DNA from: Leptospira sanjuanensis
GTDB lineage: Bacteria > Spirochaetota > Leptospiria > Leptospirales > Leptospiraceae
Length of the DNA stretch: 64,000 nucleotides
Direction of reading: 5' to 3'
NCBI RefSeq assembly: GCF_022267375.1
Contig: NZ_JAIZBH010000003.1
Location: 22,953 to 86,952, forward strand
In this document: positions 42,812-52,074 of the stretch, piece by piece
How positions within the stretch are numbered: position 1 is the first letter of the stretch
Layout of the letters: every line of letters begins with the position of its first letter
Made by a program: the position numbers and the translations under genes
Notes under the pieces: generated by a model
Told to the model about the DNA's origin: nothing
What the model saw: the letters and a program-made list of their open reading frames with translations, nothing else
The model's database searches: none

Positions 42812-43144
42812 TTATGCTACGAATAAGGCTTTCATATTAGGGAAGTAATGAAAATGCCAAATCGTTACCTCTCCCCACGGCCCGTAGCTCCGGCTTTCTT
42901 TTTCTTCCACGTATCCGAAGTTCTTTAGTTTTCTCAATACCTGCAAATTCTCTTTCTCTGTCGAGGTTGTCCTTGATGAGATAAGCCTTAGTGTAACTTT
43001 TTCTTTTCTTTGGAGGTCCAGTGCTAAGGCAAGAAACCCCGTTTCGGTGAAACTAAGCCGAGGATCATCTAAAAAACTTCCCTCTTCCAGTTCCATATCG
43101 CGGATTTTATCGATGTAATAATGATTCAGCGCGCGTTTCTTCAT
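42812..43144 (-). CDS. wHTH-like early protein (110 aa)
   Basis: LSFTETGFLALALDLQRKEK, VTLRLISSRTTSTEKENLQV then LRKLKNFGYVEEKESRSYG resembles a winged-helix domain (recognition helix plus wing). It may be a small regulator of the early operon. Overlaps the next gene upstream by 4 bp. Confidence 0.5.
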   Translation of the reverse strand: MKKRALNHYYIDKIRDMELEEGSFLDDPRLSFTETGFLALALDLQRKEKVTLRLISSRTTSTEKENLQVLRKLKNFGYVEEKESRSYGPWGEVTIWHFHYFPNMKALFVA

Positions 43145-43476
43145 GCAGTTGTTCCCTGAATTGCTAATGGATCTAGATATTGATTCTTATTTACGAACAG
43201 AGAAATTTGTTTCCAATTCGAATCTAGGTCATTTAATAACTCTTCAATCGTGTTTGAATTCGCTACCATCTGAAAGGAGTGACCTTTGATTTTAAAAATG
43301 ATTTCATTTTCACTTTTAATATGAATCAAAAGGTTTGATAATATCCTATGTTCATAGATTCGATGATCGGTTCCCAGCTCTTTCCATTTATACTTGTGGA
43401 GAAGCATTGCTACTTTTACCATTTCGGAGTTTCTAAATCCTACGCTCTTGCTCGGGATCAATTTTAAATTATCCAA
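43141..43476 (-). CDS. Hypothetical early protein (111 aa)
   Basis: Helical/beta mix with EHRILSNLLIHIKSENEIIF and NTIEELLNDLDSNWKQISLF. No family recognised. 23 bp after the TM protein at 43500; translationally coupled to the wHTH-like gene. Confidence 0.5.
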   Translation of the reverse strand: MDNLKLIPSKSVGFRNSEMVKVAMLLHKYKWKELGTDHRIYEHRILSNLLIHIKSENEIIFKIKGHSFQMVANSNTIEELLNDLDSNWKQISLFVNKNQYLDPLAIQGTTA

Positions 43477-43499
43477 TTTCTTTTTCCTTCCTTTGCCTG

Positions 43500-43826
43500 T
43501 TATTCCATTTTCGAATATTTTTTATTGAGTTCTTCGATTATCTCCCTTGAAGTTAGCGGCCTAAATCGGTATCGGAAAATTTCGATACCGAAAAGTGCCA
43601 GCAGTCCTACAGAAAAAATTATGAAAATTACGTTCATTCCTCTACCCTGCCTTTTTTGTTCCGGTTTTTCTTCGCCGTATTGGATGTGATTTTCTATGAC
43701 CCAATCAATACACCAGGCATGTTTAGGGTGACCGTAGACGATCTCACCGGACCGCGCGTCCTCGACCCAATACTCAGGCCACCCCTCCCCTATCGGGTAA
43801 ATTTTTAGGTAATTCAGAGGGTCCAT
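43500..43826 (-). CDS. Small one-TM protein (108 aa)
   Basis: N-terminal cytosolic-type region (YPIGEGWPEYWVEDARSGEI, YGHPKHAWCIDWVIENHIQY), then one membrane helix MNVIFIIFSVGLLALFGIEI with a basic tail. Could be an inner-membrane early protein involved in exclusion or lysis control; no family recognised. Confidence 0.5.
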   Translation of the reverse strand: MDPLNYLKIYPIGEGWPEYWVEDARSGEIVYGHPKHAWCIDWVIENHIQYGEEKPEQKRQGRGMNVIFIIFSVGLLALFGIEIFRYRFRPLTSREIIEELNKKYSKME

Positions 43827-44119
43827 TTAGCTTTTTTCCGTTTAATTTTAGTCCCAAAGTATACATCGCAAAAAAGGACATCTGGTTTCTCTGAAATCCC
43901 TTTCGAGCTACTTTCAAATTTTTGAATATTATTCTCGTTTATACCTTGCGAAATTCCGGGGTTTTGCGAACCTGACTCCGTAATATTCGATAATTTACGT
44001 TTTAAATTATGGCAAACTCCTATCCCAAAAATATGTATATTAGGCTTTTTGAATGCCTCATTTCTTCGTTTTGTAACGGTCGCGAGTTCAATTTGAGTCC
44101 TTTGACAAGGGAAATTCAT
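43814..44119 (-). CDS. Uncertain leader-region ORF (101 aa)
   Basis: Lies in the leader between the candidate leftward promoter (about 44.2 kb) and the TM gene, overlapping the latter by 13 bp (stop TGA inside its ATGGACCCTC start region). Basic, low complexity, no Shine-Dalgarno. May be a leader peptide or non-coding. Confidence 0.3.
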   Translation of the reverse strand: MNFPCQRTQIELATVTKRRNEAFKKPNIHIFGIGVCHNLKRKLSNITESGSQNPGISQGINENNIQKFESSSKGISEKPDVLFCDVYFGTKIKRKKAKWTL

Positions 44120-44179
44120 GGTTTTTTAGGTTTGCCGAGTTTTCCTGTGCTTGGCACTGGAAATTCCTTTTTTTGTCAT

Positions 44180-44229
44180 AGTGTGCAATCATTGCACACT
44201 GTCAACACAAACTGAGTGCAATATTGCAC
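44180..44229. promoter_or_regulatory. Repressor operators and leftward promoter
   Basis: Two palindromes upstream of the repressor: AGTGTGCAA-TCA-TTGCACACT (44180-44200, perfect 9-bp arms) and GTGCAATATTGCAC (44216-44229, perfect 14 bp). They share a TGCAA/TTGCA half site. On the minus strand TTGACA (44205-44200) lies next to the first palindrome, which would occupy the spacer up to a weak -10 (around TATGAC). Binding there would block the early operon, while the second site lies just before the repressor ATG and could autoregulate it. Confidence 0.7.
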
Positions 44230-44240
44230 ACTACTTATTT

Positions 44241-44654
44241 ATGAAATCATCAAGACCGGAAAGATTCAAGATTATTGAAAAAGATTTGAATTTCAATAGA
44301 GAGCAGATGGGGACACGATGCTTTGGTGTCAAAATTCGGCAGTATAGCTATTTCAAGACCGGCGAACAAGAGCCCACTCCGGAACAATGGGGCAAATTTG
44401 AAAAAGCTACCGGGTACAGGTGGCAATGGGTCGCGACTGGCAAAGGTCCAGTAAAACTAACAAACCCCAAGGGCGAGTTAGCTTCTCTCGAGATGGAAAT
44501 TGAAAATCTGAGGCGACTTGAGGCTAAGGTTAATTCACTTAAACTGAAAGAGCGTCTTTTTCTAATCCCTGAAAACTTGCCTGAAAGCGAACTGAAAGCC
44601 CTTCACGATTTCTTAGATTATTTTTCAAAATCAGTTCGCAGACTTGAAAAATAG
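44241..44654 (+). CDS. Phage repressor-like regulator (Cro/CI type)
   Basis: Start chosen at ATG 44241 (MKSSRPERFKIIEKDLNFNR), after the operators; the longer ATG at 44151 would run through them. The N-terminal HTH is divergent (REQMGTRCFGVKIRQYSYFK), followed by PTPEQWGKFEKATGYRWQWV and VATGKGPVK, the 'L.tGeGP' hallmark of phage repressors. The C-terminal half is a coiled coil (ASLEMEIENLRRLEAKVNSL). Divergent from the early operon with two palindromes between. Probably maintains lysogeny. Confidence 0.7.
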   Translation: MKSSRPERFKIIEKDLNFNREQMGTRCFGVKIRQYSYFKTGEQEPTPEQWGKFEKATGYRWQWVATGKGPVKLTNPKGELASLEMEIENLRRLEAKVNSLKLKERLFLIPENLPESELKALHDFLDYFSKSVRRLEK

Positions 44655-44775
44655 CCGTATCCGTGGCGATTACTGCCTTCTCTCCCCCGAGAACTTCTCT
44701 AAGATACTCGGCAAAAACTCTTCGCAAGTCCGCTAGCAATTCGTCGTTAAGTTCTGATGTATATTCTTGATCCAT
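44539..44775 (-). CDS. Uncertain small protein (78 aa)
   Basis: First ~45 residues (DQEYTSELNDELLADLRRVF, AEYLREVLGGEKAVIATD) read as coding; the last third overlaps the repressor 3' end on the other strand. A small acidic partner protein or a chance frame. Ribosome-binding site weak. Confidence 0.35.
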   Translation of the reverse strand: MDQEYTSELNDELLADLRRVFAEYLREVLGGEKAVIATDTAIFQVCELILKNNLRNREGLSVRFQASFQGLEKDALSV

Positions 44776-44868
44776 ATCGCCAGCTTTTCCAAGATTTAGT
44801 TAGGAGGTCAAACATTCCAGAATTCAAGGAGAATGCAGGATATAATTTGGAATATCCACTAATACCTT

Positions 44869-44900
44869 TTTCAAATTTGTAACGCGTTACAAATTTGAAA
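44869..44900. other. Candidate parS palindrome, copy 1
   Basis: A perfect 32-bp palindrome centred at 44884/44885 with core TTTGTAACGCGTTACAAA. The same 18-bp core recurs at 46439-46466, just past the parB-position gene. Position 58 bp upstream of parA fits a centromere or autoregulatory operator. Confidence 0.7.
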
Positions 44901-44957
44901 TTTTTAAAATTTTGAAAATACGCTTTCATTTTTTTAAAGCTACATAATTTTTTCCAC

Positions 44958-45701
44958 ATGGCGAGAATTATCTGTTTAGTTTCTAACAAAGGCGGAGTCA
45001 CAAAAACGACGCTATCAATTGGCACGGGGCAGGCGCTCGTTCACGATGGCTATTCTGTTCTAATTATCGATTTTGATAACAATAACAATTTGTCAGTTAT
45101 TTCATTATACGGACACCCCAAAGAAGAACTTGTACGAACGAGAAATTTAGCCACGGCCCTTTCCGGTGCCGATACCCTTGAAGATGTAATCTGGACTTCT
45201 CCAGCCTTTGGATTCGATGTAATTCCTACTTATGGAAAAATTAACGATTTAAACTATCGGTTGCTAACTGATCCATCCATAGAGGTAAGATTGCGCTTAG
45301 AATTACAGGCACTAAAGAAAAAATATGATTTTATCATTTTAGACTGCAACCCGCTTCTAAATGAAACCACAAAATTTGCATTAAAGATTTCGGACCTTGG
45401 CATTGCACCCTTAGAAGAAGATACAGATAATTTAGGTGGTGTACTTGATGTAATTAATTTCAGGAATGATTTCAAAATCAAAACTCCAGTGAAAGCTCTT
45501 AGGAGCAACATTAGCCGATCTAAGGAAGATTATTTGAAAAAGGCAGCAAATCATAACGGCATCGATACTCTTAACTCAGTCATATACACAAATTCCAGCA
45601 TTAAAACTGCAAAAAACATACGGCAACCAATTCCGCCAAAAAACGAAGCATTCAATTTTTTCCTTTCACTTACTAAGGAGCTAATCAATGAAACCAAATA
45701 A
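44958..45701 (+). CDS. parA: ParA-family partition ATPase
   Basis: 247 residues. Deviant Walker A at the N-terminus: SNKGGVTKTTLS (KGGVxKTT). Walker A' LIIDFDNNNNL, Walker B FIILDCNPLLNETTKFAL. Family hallmark of plasmid/phage partition ATPases. No HTH extension, so it is the small ParA class without a DNA-binding domain. ATG 44958 starts next to the 32-bp palindrome; its 3' end overlaps the partner gene by 14 bp. With parS it would stabilise the extrachromosomal form. Confidence 0.9.
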   Translation: MARIICLVSNKGGVTKTTLSIGTGQALVHDGYSVLIIDFDNNNNLSVISLYGHPKEELVRTRNLATALSGADTLEDVIWTSPAFGFDVIPTYGKINDLNYRLLTDPSIEVRLRLELQALKKKYDFIILDCNPLLNETTKFALKISDLGIAPLEEDTDNLGGVLDVINFRNDFKIKTPVKALRSNISRSKEDYLKKAANHNGIDTLNSVIYTNSSIKTAKNIRQPIPPKNEAFNFFLSLTKELINETK

Positions 45702-46434
45702 TAGCATAAAGGCAAAAAAGGATGCTGCTTTCTTTAATCCATCCAAAATCAATTCTGAATCCGGACCAAACCTATCCTTAGTTGAACAAAATAGCGAAAT
45801 AGAATCCTCGACTCCCGAAGTTGTTATAAATATAAATAAGTTGCTTGTGGGCGCAGAAAACGATCAAAAAAGCAGCATTCTGAAACAACTCCAAATCGGG
45901 ATTCTCCTTTTAGAAACGAAACATACCATTAAACACGGTACTTTTATGAACTGGGTCGAGGAACACTTTTCAGTAGAGGCAGAAGGAAGAAAAAAAATGT
46001 CATATTCCCTCGCTTCTAAATATATGTATCTTGCTCAAAATCAAGAAAGAGTTTTAGAAGATATAAAAAAGGTTGGGCCTCAGTCACTTCGATATTATTT
46101 AACATTTTTAAATGACGATAAATTGCTATTGGAGGGTGGGGTCGACGGTGCAGAAGAAAACGGTTCTGGCGAAATTCCAATTAACAAAGTTAATCAGGAT
46201 AAAGAACGCATACAGGAATTAATTAAATTATTTAGGTCTAATCAGAAAATTTCGAAAGAAGACGCGATCTCAATAACGAAATATATTGAGGAAAGAGCAA
46301 CATCAATTCAAGTCAAAGCCAGCATAAAAATAGATAAATTAAATACCTTTGCAACGGAAGTAAAAACAAAATATAAATTAGCACCCGAAGTGGTTAGCGG
46401 GAAAAAAAGCCAGTCGGCCAAAAAATCAAAATAA
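45688..46434 (+). CDS. ParB-position protein (DUF3102-like)
   Basis: 248 residues. No canonical ParB box; instead the region about 70-115 (LLLETKHTIKHGTFMNWVEE, then HFSVEAEGRKKMSYSLASKY) matches the DUF3102 pattern (a cluster of helices, possible DNA binding). C-terminus is Lys/Ser-rich (SGKKSQSAKKSK). Overlaps parA by 14 bp and is followed within 5 bp by the second palindrome, so it is the likely centromere-binding partner. Confidence 0.65.
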   Translation: MKPNNSIKAKKDAAFFNPSKINSESGPNLSLVEQNSEIESSTPEVVININKLLVGAENDQKSSILKQLQIGILLLETKHTIKHGTFMNWVEEHFSVEAEGRKKMSYSLASKYMYLAQNQERVLEDIKKVGPQSLRYYLTFLNDDKLLLEGGVDGAEENGSGEIPINKVNQDKERIQELIKLFRSNQKISKEDAISITKYIEERATSIQVKASIKIDKLNTFATEVKTKYKLAPEVVSGKKSQSAKKSK

Positions 46435-46438
46435 TAGC

Positions 46439-46466
46439 TCAATTTTGTAACGCGTTACAAAATTGA
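46439..46466. other. Candidate parS palindrome, copy 2
   Basis: A perfect 28-bp palindrome centred at 46452/46453 sharing the 18-bp core TTTGTAACGCGTTACAAA with the copy at 44869-44900. Flanks on either side of the core differ but keep dyad symmetry. Sits between the parB-position gene and the rep leader. Confidence 0.7.
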
Positions 46467-46818
46467 AAAAATCTTAATTATCGATAAAAAATTCTTGTAC
46501 TCGAATTTGGATTTAGTAAATTGAACCTGAACTTGACGTTGAAGTTCACCACGATTTAAGATCAAAAACCTGTGGATATGTCGCAGTTGAAGCAGGTTGA
46601 ACTTCCTTTTTATACTCCACATAATAAATTATGTCTCTTTTTTACTTGACAATTGTTTTGTACCAGGCTCTAGTTCAAAACAATCTTAGGAGACATAACT
46701 AAGATAGGCCACTGCGACAACGGCCTTTAGATGATCTTAAATCGAGGACCTATCCCAAAAGGCTCCACGCCTAAGCTATAGTTCCCCGTTTTAAATAGAG
46801 TAGGGTAATCTCTTTACC
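46467..46818 (+). promoter_or_regulatory. Structured rep leader / candidate origin
   Basis: 352 bp without a gene but full of nested inverted repeats: 46552-46564 with 46732-46744 (13 bp), 46579-46587 with 46711-46719 (9 bp), 46629-46637 with 46690-46698 (9 bp) and 46652-46660 with 46676-46684 (9 bp). Alternative short pairings exist (46567-46572 with 46593-46598; 46541-46548 with 46598-46605), and TGAACTT-type half sites repeat at 46528, 46542 and 46598. TTGACA (46646-46651), 17 bp, then TCTAGT (46669-46674) is a promoter candidate. Fits an origin or copy-control RNA upstream of rep. Confidence 0.6.
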
Positions 46819-48855
46819 GTGCCGCGCCCGAAGTATGTCCGGTACCGTAAAACGGAAAAAAACGTGAAAGCAATCGATTTCAACGTTGGGTTGACCTATG
46901 CCCAATGGGAACTAATTCCATTTCCAAATGAAGAAGAACGAAAAGGTAAAAAACTACCTATCGATCAACAGTTCATTAAAGAGGAATACGCTCTAGTCAA
47001 TGGAAAGAACCTAACCGACATGGAGAAGCGAATTTTCTCTATAATTCACAGCATGTCGAATCGAGAAGAAGGTTGCACTTTAACTAATCTCGGATTTGGA
47101 ATCAGATTAGAAAAAAAAGAAAAAAATGTCGGCAACGCAATATCAAATCTAATCGAAAAAGGCGTAGTTTACGCAGACTATAAGAAAACCAGGGAAGGAA
47201 CCGAAAGGACTCTCTTTTCCGTGTACAGATTATTCCCTAATACACCTGTTTGGATTTCTAACGATCGACAAGAATATATCAAAGAAAGCATCTACCGAAA
47301 AAAGCCGGATCCGATCAAAAATGAGAATCAAACCAAAAAGAAAAAACAGAAAGAATTGCTAAAACAATGCCAAGAGTTCCTTATAAAAACCCTAAAAATC
47401 AAATTTTCCAAAGCGGCCAAAAGTAAAAAGGCAAAGAAAAACGATTTGCAGAATGTAAAATCTTCTAAAACTAAAGGACTCCAGAATTTAGAAAGAGCGG
47501 AAGCCGCTCCATTTATAGAATATAGCATTCCACAATCTGTATCTACCACTCCAGACGAAATGGAGTCAATGCACTCCACAATAAGTGGAACTGAAATAAG
47601 AGTACACACAATAAACACACATAAAAAAGAAAACAAACGCGCGAACGCGCAGTTCTCTAAATCTATAAGTAAGGTTTTTATAGAAAGTATAAAAACCCAA
47701 GTTGTAAATGCAAATGAAGAATACAAAGGGATAGAGAAGAAGGAAGAAAAGATTTTAGAGAAGTGGTCTGAGGAAGACGAAAACTTTAAACTTAAAACTC
47801 TTTCGGAGTTAATGAAACAGCTTTTATTTATTCGAGACTCCGAATTTTACAAAACAAACCACTTTTGGCAAGCAATGGAAATGAGCATTTCGACTCTTTA
47901 CTCCTACCGTGGCAAAATCTCTTCGACCTATGAAGCTTTGATAAGGATTGAAGATAAAAAAAAGAAGAGTAAGGGAAGTGGAGTGGCTAATCCACCCATT
48001 CCAGAGGAAGAAAAAAAACCAATTAAAGTCGCCGCGACCTGGGAGAATTTTATTACTTATATAAACTCGTTGAATGGACTTTCAACTTCGACTAGGGAGT
48101 ATTTAGTATCGTTGAAAATAAAACTCGAGGGTAACACCTTAACGATTCTCGATCCGATCGACAAATCTAAAGCAACGTTTATTATTGGGTTCTTTAGAGA
48201 TTGCGTGAAAGAGCAAATTGAAGTCGTTTTTAAAAATCATCTCGAAGAATTAGATTGGAGAAATAAAAATTTCAGAAGCAACACGCAAGCTGGGAACAAT
48301 GTAGTCAAAGATGAAACTTCGGCTCTGGAACAAAGTCTCATTGAGAAATCAAATATTCCCGAAGATAATAAACAAGGAAGCCTTGAAACAGGAAATGTGA
48401 GTACGGAGCTTTCCGATAAAAGAAACGAAATTTCTCTAACTGCCGATGTCACTCGAGATCCGGTTAATTCAGAAATCCAAGCATCCGAAAAAGCCTGGAA
48501 AGAATTTTTAGAAAAGAGTCAAAATCTTTCGTGGGATATTCTAAACAACCTTCGTTCCTTAAAAGTCGGATTCATAGAGAATGAAATTTTGATCGTGAGT
48601 AACGTTACGAAATCTGCGAAAGAAACGATTGAAAAATACTTCGAAAGGAATCACCCCGCCAAGTTTACAATAATGTTTCACGGAGGGAAAATCCAAGACC
48701 ATAATTATGAAAAAGGCTCACTCTTTAATGAACATCGCCCATTGACAGCCTCAAAAACGAAAAGAGAGGAGCCTGTCGCAACTAACGAAGCAGACCGGGA
48801 GTGGATTATAAAACATTTTGTCACGCAACTTGAAAAGATAAAAGGAGTCGCATAG
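46819..48855 (+). CDS. Plasmid/phage replication initiator-type protein
   Basis: 678 residues from GTG 46819. N-terminal ~140 residues form a wHTH region (KNLTDMEKRIFSIIHSMSNR, NVGNAISNLIEKGVVYADYK). A Lys-rich linker follows. Two later segments look like DnaA N-terminal-type domains: about 405-475 (WENFITYINSLNGLSTSTRE, LEGNTLTILDPIDKS) and about 558-620 (AWKEFLEKSQNLSWDILNNL, FIENEILIVSNVTKSAKETI). Together with parA and the structured leader this is the best candidate for the replication initiator. DnaA-N resemblance is by pattern only. Confidence 0.65.
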   Translation: MPRPKYVRYRKTEKNVKAIDFNVGLTYAQWELIPFPNEEERKGKKLPIDQQFIKEEYALVNGKNLTDMEKRIFSIIHSMSNREEGCTLTNLGFGIRLEKKEKNVGNAISNLIEKGVVYADYKKTREGTERTLFSVYRLFPNTPVWISNDRQEYIKESIYRKKPDPIKNENQTKKKKQKELLKQCQEFLIKTLKIKFSKAAKSKKAKKNDLQNVKSSKTKGLQNLERAEAAPFIEYSIPQSVSTTPDEMESMHSTISGTEIRVHTINTHKKENKRANAQFSKSISKVFIESIKTQVVNANEEYKGIEKKEEKILEKWSEEDENFKLKTLSELMKQLLFIRDSEFYKTNHFWQAMEMSISTLYSYRGKISSTYEALIRIEDKKKKSKGSGVANPPIPEEEKKPIKVAATWENFITYINSLNGLSTSTREYLVSLKIKLEGNTLTILDPIDKSKATFIIGFFRDCVKEQIEVVFKNHLEELDWRNKNFRSNTQAGNNVVKDETSALEQSLIEKSNIPEDNKQGSLETGNVSTELSDKRNEISLTADVTRDPVNSEIQASEKAWKEFLEKSQNLSWDILNNLRSLKVGFIENEILIVSNVTKSAKETIEKYFERNHPAKFTIMFHGGKIQDHNYEKGSLFNEHRPLTASKTKREEPVATNEADREWIIKHFVTQLEKIKGVA

Positions 48856-48903
48856 GTTAAAATTGATACTGGAAATAAATTATTGAACGAGTCTGATTTC
48901 TAA

Positions 48904-49506
48904 CTATCGCCCCCAGGATTTTTTAAGAAAGAGTAGGTTTAAAAAAACTAAAAACAAAGTAAGAAATCCGAAGGCATAAATAATTATTCTCTCGATTTTG
49001 GAGAAATTAGAATTCACTTCCTTTTGCTTTTCGAACTCAAGAAGTCTCTTAATCGTTGAATTCAGCTCGGTTATCGAAATGATAAGATTCGAATAGTTAC
49101 CCGAATCAACGTTCTCAGATCCGCGTAAGTGTGGGTTAAAGGAAGTCTGATTGAAATTTCTGTTTGTAGCTTTTTTTCGAAGGGAGGTTATTTCGTCTTT
49201 TAGGCTCTGGTCAAAAGGGAATTTTAGGGACGCTTTTTGTAAAAGCTCCACTGCTCGGAAGTAGTTCCTTTTTGAACTCTCTTCACGACCGAGTCCAATC
49301 ATAGAATTGGCAAGAATTAACTCCGCTTTCGGATCAGAAGGATTCGAAGCAAGGAGAGAAAGGGCGAGTTTTTCCGCTTCGTGAAATCGTTTTTCTTCTA
49401 GAAGTTTGAAACCGTCTTCGTGGCTTCCGCTAAAGGAAGAATCCTGCGAAAGCACAGAAAGAGAGAATAGGAAAAAGGTTAAGAAAAGTATAATTTTGAG
49501 ACTCAT
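48904..49506 (-). CDS. TPR membrane protein (chromosomal)
   Basis: 200 residues. Signal peptide (IILFLTFFLFSLSVLSQ), TPR-like helices (DGFKLLEEKRFHEAEKLALS, LLASNPSDPKAELILANSMI), then a C-terminal membrane helix (IIIYAFGFLTLFLVFLNLLF). Probably an envelope scaffolding protein. First chromosomal gene after the prophage, 48 bp past the rep stop. Confidence 0.65.
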   Translation of the reverse strand: MSLKIILFLTFFLFSLSVLSQDSSFSGSHEDGFKLLEEKRFHEAEKLALSLLASNPSDPKAELILANSMIGLGREESSKRNYFRAVELLQKASLKFPFDQSLKDEITSLRKKATNRNFNQTSFNPHLRGSENVDSGNYSNLIISITELNSTIKRLLEFEKQKEVNSNFSKIERIIIYAFGFLTLFLVFLNLLFLKKSWGR

Positions 49507-49510
49507 ATTC

Positions 49511-50871
49511 TTACCTGTCGATCCGAATCACTTTGTGACCATATCGCGCCCTTGGCATTTTCTGAGAATCAAGCGACCAAGTGCTTGCGATCGGATTTTG
49601 GAGACCAATCGAATAAACGGAATCGGTAGGGATATTTAAAGCCGAAGCTCCTCCAAAAACGAAAAGTTTTCGGGTCTCATAAGAGGCTTGGACACCGGGA
49701 AAATAAACCGATGCGGGAAGAATTGGACCAATCGTAAACGCGCCGGAACCGATTTGATTGAAGTCTGTTCTGTTGGATGGAGTAATGGAACCAACAGGCT
49801 GCAACGTACTCGTTCCGGTGGAACCGCCGATCACCGCGAACCATTCCGGATCCGTAGAGTAGGGGTCTGAACTTAACGGTTTAACACAAGCCGAACCCGC
49901 TCCATGTCTTGCGAGGTTGATCGAAGGTTCTCCTGCGCTGGAAGTGGAATTGATCGAAGGAACATACGCGTCCGAAGTTGCTTGAGAAGAACCGTCGTTC
50001 GTGAATCTTCCTCCCGTAAAAAGAATAGAACCGTTAAGTCCGCAACCGGACATGTCCACTCTTGAAAAGATAGCGGTCAAGGAAGTATAACTTTGCCAGA
50101 TGCCGGAAGTTCCAAGGCCGGGATAGAATCGTAAAACGGTATTGATTACAGTTCCCGTTGTCATGTCAGTCGTCGTTGTTCCAGCGATGATAAAGATTTC
50201 TTCTCCGACGCTTGCAATCACTCCGCCTTGGTTTGCGGTCGGAAGATCGGATAACGTAGCCCACTTGTCCGAATAGGGGTCATAAACTTCCACTTTCTTA
50301 GAAGCTACATACACGCCTGCTTGTCTTTCAAGGCCGCCGATCACATATATTTTTTCTTTGTGAGAGACAACGTTTGCGAACGCTCTCGGAGTAGGGACCG
50401 AAGTTGCCGCTGGATACCAAGAGGAATTTACAGGATCAAAGAAATCGATTTGAGAGACCGGAGCCGCATCCGCACCGATTCCTCCCACGATCCAAAGGCC
50501 GCGAGTTCGATTCGGAAAATCGCTGACCCAGGTTTTGAAAGCGATCGGAACCCCTTGTAAATTTTCTAAATCGGAAGAACAAAACACATAAGCCAAATAG
50601 TCCATGTTTGATTCTAAGTTTTGAAAAGTCATAGAATGAATTTTAGAATTTTCTAAACTAGTTGCCACAGATTCAATTCCGGCTTTTCCGTAAATGATCG
50701 AGCCCGGTAAAGACGCGGAACATTCCCAAGAAATCGTAGCGGATCTTGGGCCTAATTGTGTGACGCCAGCTAAAGTTACCTTTGCGGTTTCTTGATCGTG
50801 GATCTTGGAAAGAGGGGAGTTTTGGCAGTAAAGGGTGAATACAAGAACAAAGAAAATATATAGAATACGGA

Positions 50872-50875
<4 letters not shown>
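49511..50875 (-). CDS. Kelch-repeat lipoprotein with FN3-like domain
   Basis: Start at ATG 50875 (MIRILYIFFVLVFTLYCQNS), which gives a lipoprotein signal with lipobox LYC and overlaps the previous stop by 4 bp; the longer start at 50914 is less likely. An FN3-like domain (ATISWECSASLPGSIIYGKA) is followed by kelch repeats: GLWIVGGIGADAAPVSQIDF, EKIYVIGGLERQAGVYVASK, KVEVYDPYSDKWATLSDLPT. Surface or periplasmic beta-propeller. Confidence 0.8.
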
Positions 50876-51777
<902 letters not shown>

Positions 51778-52074
51778 TCCAGGAATGGAAAGTGTGTCTT
51801 TTTTGTAAATTGAATAAAGAAATTGTTTTAATCGAATGGTCGTTCGTTGAATATCAAGTTATAACTTTAAGATTTAGTTGCGGGTTTTACCTAAATACTG
51901 TTTTAAGATTTATTATAATTCAAAAATTGTTTAAGATTTTTAAAATCGAAAAAATAATACCAAATCCGTGAGAGTTTTGTAGTAGTGACAAAATAGTCGC
52001 AAAACTATGCAGCTTTAGGGACATATACTCTTTAGAAACAGGTGCGATTGTGAAATAGATGATCGGGGCTATTG
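51778..52074. other. A/T-rich intergenic region upstream of the Rhs gene
   Basis: 297 bp, A/T-rich, separating the divergent beta-barrel and Rhs genes, so it should hold both promoters. AGTTTTG (51973-51979) and CAAAACT (52000-52006) form a 7-bp inverted repeat with a 20-nt loop. No strong consensus promoter identified. Confidence 0.4.

Larger units (their letters stand above)
1..48903. mobile_element. Prophage / phage-plasmid (left end outside window)
   Basis: Nearly continuous phage genes: terminases, MuF-like protein, prohead protease, scaffold, capsid, tail sheath, tube, tape measure, spike, baseplate J and fibres, plus repressor, ParA, candidate parS palindromes and a Rep protein. A sheath gene with a separate tube gene indicates a contractile tail. 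The right boundary is placed between the rep stop (48855) and the chromosomal TPR gene (48904); no att duplication could be confirmed because the left end is not visible. Resemblance to the LE1-type leptophages, which replicate as plasmids, is inferred from gene content only. Confidence 0.85.

Noticed and set aside
44747..45025. 92-aa minus-strand ORF across parA start
   Set aside because: Shadow of parA and the palindrome; composition not protein-like.
45688..46434. Calling this gene a canonical ParB
   Set aside because: It lacks the ParB nuclease-like box and KorB HTH; only position and the DUF3102-like region support a partition role.
47328..47726. 132-aa ORF antisense to rep
   Set aside because: Mirror of the Lys-rich linker of rep; no start signal.
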